Shown piece after piece: positions 58,672-64,000 of a DNA stretch of 64,000 nt (the stretch's first letter is position 1; the number at the start of each line of letters is the position of its first letter). Below the pieces are notes generated by a model, which made no database searches, was not told where the DNA came from, and saw only the letters and a list, made by a program, of their open reading frames with translations. This DNA comes from Paraperlucidibaca sp. (GTDB lineage: Bacteria > Pseudomonadota > Gammaproteobacteria > Pseudomonadales > Moraxellaceae): positions 62,001 through 126,000 of the forward strand of contig JAGPVX010000038.1 of the NCBI GenBank assembly GCA_018066805.1, given 5' to 3'. Position numbers and translations under genes: made by a program.

Positions 58672-60468
58672 ATGGCCTTGCTTTCTCTGCGTGATGTATC
58701 CATTGCTTTTGGCGGCCCCGCGCTGCTATCAAAAGTGTCGTTTAGCCTTGAGCGTGGCGAGCGTGTCTGCGTTATTGGCCGCAATGGCGAGGGTAAATCG
58801 ACCCTGCTAAAAATCATTGCCGGCGAATTGATAGCCGACACCGGCGAAGTCATGCGCACACAAGGTGCTCGCGTCGCGTCATTGCGCCAAGAGGTGCCAC
58901 AGGGCTGGACCGGAACGGTTGAGGACATTATTGCCGGCGGCTTTGATGATCTGCCCGATAGCGATGCCGCTTTGGAGGACTGGGAAATCCAGATCCGCAT
59001 CAACAAGATCACTACGCGCTTAAGCCTCGACCCATACGCAGACTTCAATTCGCTTTCTGGTGGTCGTAAGCGCCGCGTTTTGCTCGCACGTGCATTGGTT
59101 ACCGAGCCCGACATCTTGCTGCTCGATGAGCCCACCAACCACCTCGACGTACGCTCGATCACTTGGATCGAAGATTTCCTTTTAGGCTGGAATGGCACGC
59201 TGTTGTTCATCAGTCACGATCGTCGCTTCTTAGGCAATTTAGCGACTCGCTTGGTCGAAGTCGATCGTGGCCAACTGCGCAGCTACCCTGGCAATTACGA
59301 AGCCTATTTAGAACGCAAAGCTGAGCAGCTAAGCGCCGAAGGCCATCAAAACGCGGTGTTTGATAAAAAGCTCGCGCAAGAAGAAGTCTGGATACGCCAA
59401 GGCATTAAAGCCCGCCGTACCCGTAACGAAGGCCGCGTGCGTGACTTAGAACAACTACGTCGCGAGCGCGCTGAGCGCCGTAATCGCCAAGGTAACGCGC
59501 GCTTGGTAATGGCCGAAGCCGAACGTTCAGGCAAGCTTGTACTAACGGCGGAGAACTTAAGCCTGAGTCTCGGTGGCCTCAACCTCGTTCAAGATTTCTC
59601 TACAGTCATTATGCGTGGCGATAAAATTGGCCTAATCGGCGATAACGGCGTCGGCAAAACCACGCTAATTCGTATGCTGCTAGATGACCTCGAGCCCGAC
59701 GCTGGCAAAATCACTCACGGCACTCAGCTGTCAGTGAACTATTTTGACCAGCTCCGTAGCGCCCTCGACCTTGAGGCCACCGTGGTTGATAACGTTGGGC
59801 AAGGTTCGGATTACATCGAGATTAATGGTCAGCGCAAACACATCCTGGGCTATCTACAAGACTTCCTATTCTCACCTCAACGCGCCCGTACGCCAGTGAA
59901 AGCGCTGTCGGGTGGCGAGCGTAATCGCTTGCTGCTGGCCAAACTATTCACGCGGCCAAGCAACGTGCTCATCCTCGACGAACCTACCAACGACCTCGAT
60001 GTTGAAACATTGGAGCTGCTTGAAGAGCTGCTGGTTAGCTATCCAGGCACCCTACTGCTAATTAGCCACGATCGAGCCTTTTTAGACGCGGTTGTAACGA
60101 GCACATGGGTATTTGAAGGCGAAGGTCAGATCAATGAATACGTCGGCGGTTATGCTGATTGGTTGCGCCAACGTCCAGAGCCCATTAGCACAGTGAGCGA
60201 AGTGCCTACGGCGAAAGCCGCGGCCACTTCTGCGAAGCCAGCCAAGCGCAAGCTCAGCTTTAAAGAGCAGCGCGAACTCGATGCTATTCCTGGGAAAATC
60301 GATGCCTTGGAAGCTGAGCAGGCCGAGCTACAAGCGGCACTTGCCGATGGCCAACTCTTTGTTAGCGATCTCGAAAAAGCCACCGCGATGGCTCAGCGCC
60401 TGCCATTAATTGATGATGAGTTATTGGTGTTGCTGTCACGCTGGGAAGAGTTTGGCGGCGAGGCTTAA
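58672..60468 (+). CDS. uup: ABC-F ATPase Uup
   Basis: Soluble ABC-F protein of about 598 residues with two ATPase domains (Walker A GRNGEGKSTLL and GDNGVGKTTLI; signatures SGGRKRRVLL and SGGERNRLLL), the interdomain linker, and a C-terminal coiled-coil domain (last 75 residues) typical of Uup. Homologues act at the ribosome and affect transposon excision. The ATG at 58672 is chosen by homology over 58588. Confidence 0.95.
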   Translation: MALLSLRDVSIAFGGPALLSKVSFSLERGERVCVIGRNGEGKSTLLKIIAGELIADTGEVMRTQGARVASLRQEVPQGWTGTVEDIIAGGFDDLPDSDAALEDWEIQIRINKITTRLSLDPYADFNSLSGGRKRRVLLARALVTEPDILLLDEPTNHLDVRSITWIEDFLLGWNGTLLFISHDRRFLGNLATRLVEVDRGQLRSYPGNYEAYLERKAEQLSAEGHQNAVFDKKLAQEEVWIRQGIKARRTRNEGRVRDLEQLRRERAERRNRQGNARLVMAEAERSGKLVLTAENLSLSLGGLNLVQDFSTVIMRGDKIGLIGDNGVGKTTLIRMLLDDLEPDAGKITHGTQLSVNYFDQLRSALDLEATVVDNVGQGSDYIEINGQRKHILGYLQDFLFSPQRARTPVKALSGGERNRLLLAKLFTRPSNVLILDEPTNDLDVETLELLEELLVSYPGTLLLISHDRAFLDAVVTSTWVFEGEGQINEYVGGYADWLRQRPEPISTVSEVPTAKAAATSAKPAKRKLSFKEQRELDAIPGKIDALEAEQAELQAALADGQLFVSDLEKATAMAQRLPLIDDELLVLLSRWEEFGGEA

Positions 60469-60487
60469 GGACAAAAAAGCAAAGTGT

Positions 60488-60525
60488 CTGCCTCAAAGCT
60501 TGACCAGGCGGTCACGCTTTGGCAG
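60488..60525 (+). other. Hairpin between uup and the next gene
   Basis: CTGCC and AAAGC (60488-60499, with two bulged bases) pair with GCTTTGGCAG (60516-60525), and an inner TGACC/GGTCA stem closes on a four-base loop. No T-run follows. It could be a weak terminator or a pausing element. Confidence 0.3.
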
Positions 60526-60557
60526 GCTGCGCGCATTAATTTAAATGAGCGCCTTAA

Positions 60558-61274
60558 ATGACAGCTTTAGCCTCACACAATACACCTTCCTGCGACAACA
60601 CCGATCTCCCTGATGTGCAAGCACCAGCGCCTTGGACACTGACAGGCCAAGGCTATTTAATCGCATTGAAAATGCCCGAAGATGTACTGGATAGCTGCAC
60701 ATTCACACCAAGCTCTTTACGCAGCTCACGCCGCAGCAAGCTTAGCATTGCCATGCTCGTGAACTACGACAGCAGTCCAGTCGGCCCTTACCAAGAGCTG
60801 TTATTCATACCTGGAAGCTTTCAGTTTAACGATGCCCGTCGTGCCAGCATTAGCCGCATTTATGTATCGAGCCAAGCCTCAGTTACTAATGGAAGAAGCA
60901 ACTGGGGTATCCCGAAGGATCGCTGCGACTTTGAGATCAACTTTAATGATAGCGGCACCGACTCTGCTCGTCTCACTGCCGATAATGGCGACATGATTGC
61001 AGAATTAGTTCTTAGCAGTATGGGCCCTAAACTGCCGCTTCCAACTAATCTTGTGCCAAAAGCTATTCGCACATTGTCGCAAGTTTGGGAAGGTCTTGAG
61101 TACACGCTAACACCGTCAACGACCGGCCATGGCAAATGGGCGAAGGTAATCGACTGGAAGTTTAACTCAGATTATTTTCCCGACTTAGCGAAAGGCCGCT
61201 GTATCGCTGCGATAAAAATCACTGACTTTACAATGGTATTTCCAGAGCCTCGCATCCAAAGCTGGCGTGGTTGA
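60558..61274 (+). CDS. Acetoacetate decarboxylase-like superfamily protein
   Basis: A 238-residue protein with the acetoacetate decarboxylase fold signature: VGPYQELLFIPG and the segment NWGIPKDRCDF. K120 occupies the place of the Schiff-base lysine in true decarboxylases, but the second active-site lysine that lowers its pKa is an aspartate here, so activity may differ. No signal peptide. It stands alone between uup and the convergent hemE. Confidence 0.78.
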   Translation: MTALASHNTPSCDNTDLPDVQAPAPWTLTGQGYLIALKMPEDVLDSCTFTPSSLRSSRRSKLSIAMLVNYDSSPVGPYQELLFIPGSFQFNDARRASISRIYVSSQASVTNGRSNWGIPKDRCDFEINFNDSGTDSARLTADNGDMIAELVLSSMGPKLPLPTNLVPKAIRTLSQVWEGLEYTLTPSTTGHGKWAKVIDWKFNSDYFPDLAKGRCIAAIKITDFTMVFPEPRIQSWRG

Positions 61275-61280
61275 GAGCGA

Positions 61281-61316
61281 TGCAGCTAGAGCTTGAATGA
61301 CTAAGCTCTAGCTGCA
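61281..61316. terminator. Perfect 14-bp inverted repeat between convergent genes
   Basis: TGCAGCTAGAGCTT (61281-61294) and AAGCTCTAGCTGCA (61303-61316) enclose an eight-base loop, seven bases after one stop and nine before the other. A bidirectional terminator is likely, although there is no T-run. Confidence 0.6.
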
Positions 61317-61325
61317 CCTGGCCGC

Positions 61326-62426
61326 TTAGCGCGGCTGGTGGAATTTCCCCGAGCGCTGTACCACAGCCTCAATGAACGCACCGGCGTGCACCGGATCAAC
61401 AAACTGTTCAATGCCATGGCCCAGGTTGAAGATATGGCCGCTACCGGCGGTTTCACCGAGCTCAGGCGTCCACACATTGGCATAGCTAGCTAGCAGTTGC
61501 TCTACTTCTTGCTCGATGCGTGGCAGTGGCGCGTAGAGCATGGATGGATCCATATTGCCTTGCAGCGCAACACGATGGCCTACGCGAGCACGCGCCTCGC
61601 CTAAGTCGGTGGTCCAGTCTAGACCCAAGGCATCAACGCCAGTGTCCGCCATTGCTTCCAACCATTGCCCACCGCCTTTGGTAAACAGGGTGATGGGCAC
61701 ACGACGACCGTCGTTTTCACGGATCAAACCATCGACGATTTGCTGCATATAGCGCAATGAGAACTCGCGATAAGCACCATGTGAAAGCGCCCCGCCCCAT
61801 GAGTCGAAAATCTGAATCGCTTGCGCGCCGGCACGGATTTGCGCATTCAAATACAGTGTTACCGATTGCGCGAGTTTATCGAGCAGTGCGTGCAGCACTT
61901 CTGGGTTCGTCGCCATCAAGGTTTTCGACTCGCGGAAATCGCGCGAGGAACCGCCTTGAATCATATACGTCGCTAATGTCCACGGACTGCCAGCAAAGCC
62001 AATCAGCGGCACTTGGCCTTTTAGCTCGCGACGAATCGTGCGCACGGCATCCATGACATAGCCTGTGTCTAACTCAGGGTCCGGGATAGGCAGCGCCGCG
62101 ACATCGGCCATGGTGCGCACCGTACGTTGAAAGCGCGGGCCTTCGCCAGTTTCAAAATACAGACCCAAACCCATGGCATCGGGAATAGTCAGGATGTCGG
62201 AGAATAAAATCGCGGCATCAAGAGGAAAGCGACGCAGCGGCTGCATTGTGACTTCGCAGGCGAGCTCAGGGTTTTTCATTAGCTTCATGAAGTCGCCGGC
62301 TTGAGCGCGAGTAGCGCGATATTCAGGCAGATAGCGCCCGGCTTGGCGCATCATCCAAACCGGTGTGCGGTCGGTGCTCTGACGCAGCAAGGCACGTAAG
62401 TAGCGATCATTTTGCAACTCAGACAT
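61326..62426 (-). CDS. hemE: Uroporphyrinogen decarboxylase
   Basis: Decarboxylates uroporphyrinogen III to coproporphyrinogen III in haem synthesis, 366 residues. N-terminal [16 protein letters not shown] and the [14 protein letters not shown] segment are diagnostic. The ATG at 62426 has GGAGGAAA upstream and fits the family; the frame open to 62591 is too long. The gltD gene nearby is a common neighbour in Pseudomonas-like genomes. Confidence 0.97.
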   Translation of the reverse strand: MSELQNDRYLRALLRQSTDRTPVWMMRQAGRYLPEYRATRAQAGDFMKLMKNPELACEVTMQPLRRFPLDAAILFSDILTIPDAMGLGLYFETGEGPRFQRTVRTMADVAALPIPDPELDTGYVMDAVRTIRRELKGQVPLIGFAGSPWTLATYMIQGGSSRDFRESKTLMATNPEVLHALLDKLAQSVTLYLNAQIRAGAQAIQIFDSWGGALSHGAYREFSLRYMQQIVDGLIRENDGRRVPITLFTKGGGQWLEAMADTGVDALGLDWTTDLGEARARVGHRVALQGNMDPSMLYAPLPRIEQEVEQLLASYANVWTPELGETAGSGHIFNLGHGIEQFVDPVHAGAFIEAVVQRSGKFHQPR

Positions 62427-62515
62427 CGACACTTTCCTCCAATCAATTTTGCGGTACATTTGCTGTCTGCACCTAGGCCGTCGTATTGTATCAGCGAACG
62501 AGGGAGTACTCAGAC

Positions 62516-62890
62516 ATGACACGATTTTTGCTGATATTGATATCAATAACACTAGTGAGCGCCTGCGCCACTCGCGAGCGCTATGAGGCACGTATCGACA
62601 CCTATGTCGGCAAATCTATCAATGTGGTGATGGATGACTGGGGCTATCCCAGCGGTAGTTTCGAAGCCCCTAACGGTAATACGGTTTATACCTGGGATAA
62701 ACAATCGAGCTATACCAGCTCACCCAGCGTACAGACCGGGGTTTTTACCGGCAGCAGCAATGGTGGATTTTTTACTGGCCTCGGCTTTGGTAGCAACACG
62801 ATAACTCGCCGCTGCCAAACCTATTTTGAAGTCAATAAGCAGAAAGTGATTCTACGCTGGCGCACTCAAGGTAATGACTGCCGAGAGTAA
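62516..62890 (+). CDS. Small lipoprotein, uncharacterised
   Basis: A 124-residue predicted lipoprotein with lipobox VSAC (Cys17). The mature part ([24 protein letters not shown], then VYTWDKQSS) resembles a common family of small bacterial lipoproteins of unknown role. A serine- and glycine-rich insert lies in the middle, and a conserved pair of cysteines (RRCQTYF and GNDCRE) at the end may form a disulfide. GAGGGAG upstream sets the start. Confidence 0.75.
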   Translation: MTRFLLILISITLVSACATRERYEARIDTYVGKSINVVMDDWGYPSGSFEAPNGNTVYTWDKQSSYTSSPSVQTGVFTGSSNGGFFTGLGFGSNTITRRCQTYFEVNKQKVILRWRTQGNDCRE

Positions 62891-62933
62891 CTCTTAGCTT
62901 TCATAGAGCGCGCCACGACGTTTCTCGAGACAT

Positions 62934-62965
62934 AAAAAAGGCCAGCATCAACGCTGGCCTTTTTT
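62934..62965. terminator. Strong intrinsic terminator between convergent genes
   Basis: Stem GGCCAGC (62940-62946) and GCTGGCC (62953-62959), six-base loop, run of A before and run of T after. It can serve the small lipoprotein gene and gltD. Confidence 0.92.
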
Positions 62966-62980
62966 ATCGATCAGGACTAC

Positions 62981-64000
<1,020 letters not shown>

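Overview
The window is a compact, gap-free piece of chromosome from a gammaproteobacterium. The best guess is a marine or environmental lineage related to Pseudomonas, Cellvibrionales or Spongiibacteraceae; this rests on gene content and order only and should be held loosely. The supporting blocks are miaB/ybeZ-ybeY-corC-lnt, leuS-lptE-holA, proA-nadD-rsfS-rlmH-mrdA-rodA-mltB-rlpA-dacA-ybeD-lipB, gltD next to hemE, the SLC5-type acetate sensor kinase CrbS with CrbR and Acs, and the PA2778/PA2779 pair known from Pseudomonas. I see no tRNA, rRNA, insertion sequence, phage gene or CRISPR array, and no broken gene except gltD, which runs off the right edge. No gene-free stretch exceeds about 220 bases.

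Left part (1-16 kb): comF, corA and an M14-like peptidase run rightward. They meet a leftward operon of a lytic transglycosylase, a SCO protein, a PCuAC copper chaperone and a metallo-beta-lactamase-fold protein, in which SCO and PCuAC together suggest CuA-site assembly of cytochrome oxidase. The conserved series miaB, ybeZ, ybeY, corC, lnt follows, but three leftward genes (CaCA exchanger, SPOUT methyltransferase, HSL-type hydrolase) sit between miaB and ybeZ.

Middle (16-40 kb): a CobW GTPase diverges from an SDR-epimerase/TolC/MacA/MacB-ATPase/MacB-permease transcription unit, a complete tripartite exporter with the outer-membrane channel in the operon. Then come leuS-lptE-holA, a thioesterase, an NlpE-META lipoprotein, and the long elongasome/lipoate cluster from proA to lipB. 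That cluster is broken only by one leftward crotonase gene, which has a palindromic operator candidate upstream.

Acetate region (40-53 kb): crbS, an FAD oxidoreductase and a methyltransferase-like gene converge on crbR and acs. Divergent from acs is a DcaP-like porin, and the shared intergenic region holds four copies of an ATGCCT motif. A PH-domain-like protein, a BASS transporter and the soluble transhydrogenase sthA follow. This block separates lipB from lipA, which are neighbours in many relatives.

Right part (53-64 kb): lipA, an orphan gene, the PA2778-type lipoprotein peptidase with its PA2779-type membrane partner, a YcbL-like hydrolase, two DUF4442 hotdog proteins flanking yajQ, slyX, the ABC-F protein Uup, an acetoacetate-decarboxylase-like protein, hemE, a small lipoprotein and the gltD fragment.

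Most of the window is housekeeping. The most novel material is the regulatory and accessory content of the acetate block, the PA2778/PA2779 pair and the crotonase palindrome. I do not see convincing evidence for an entirely new system.
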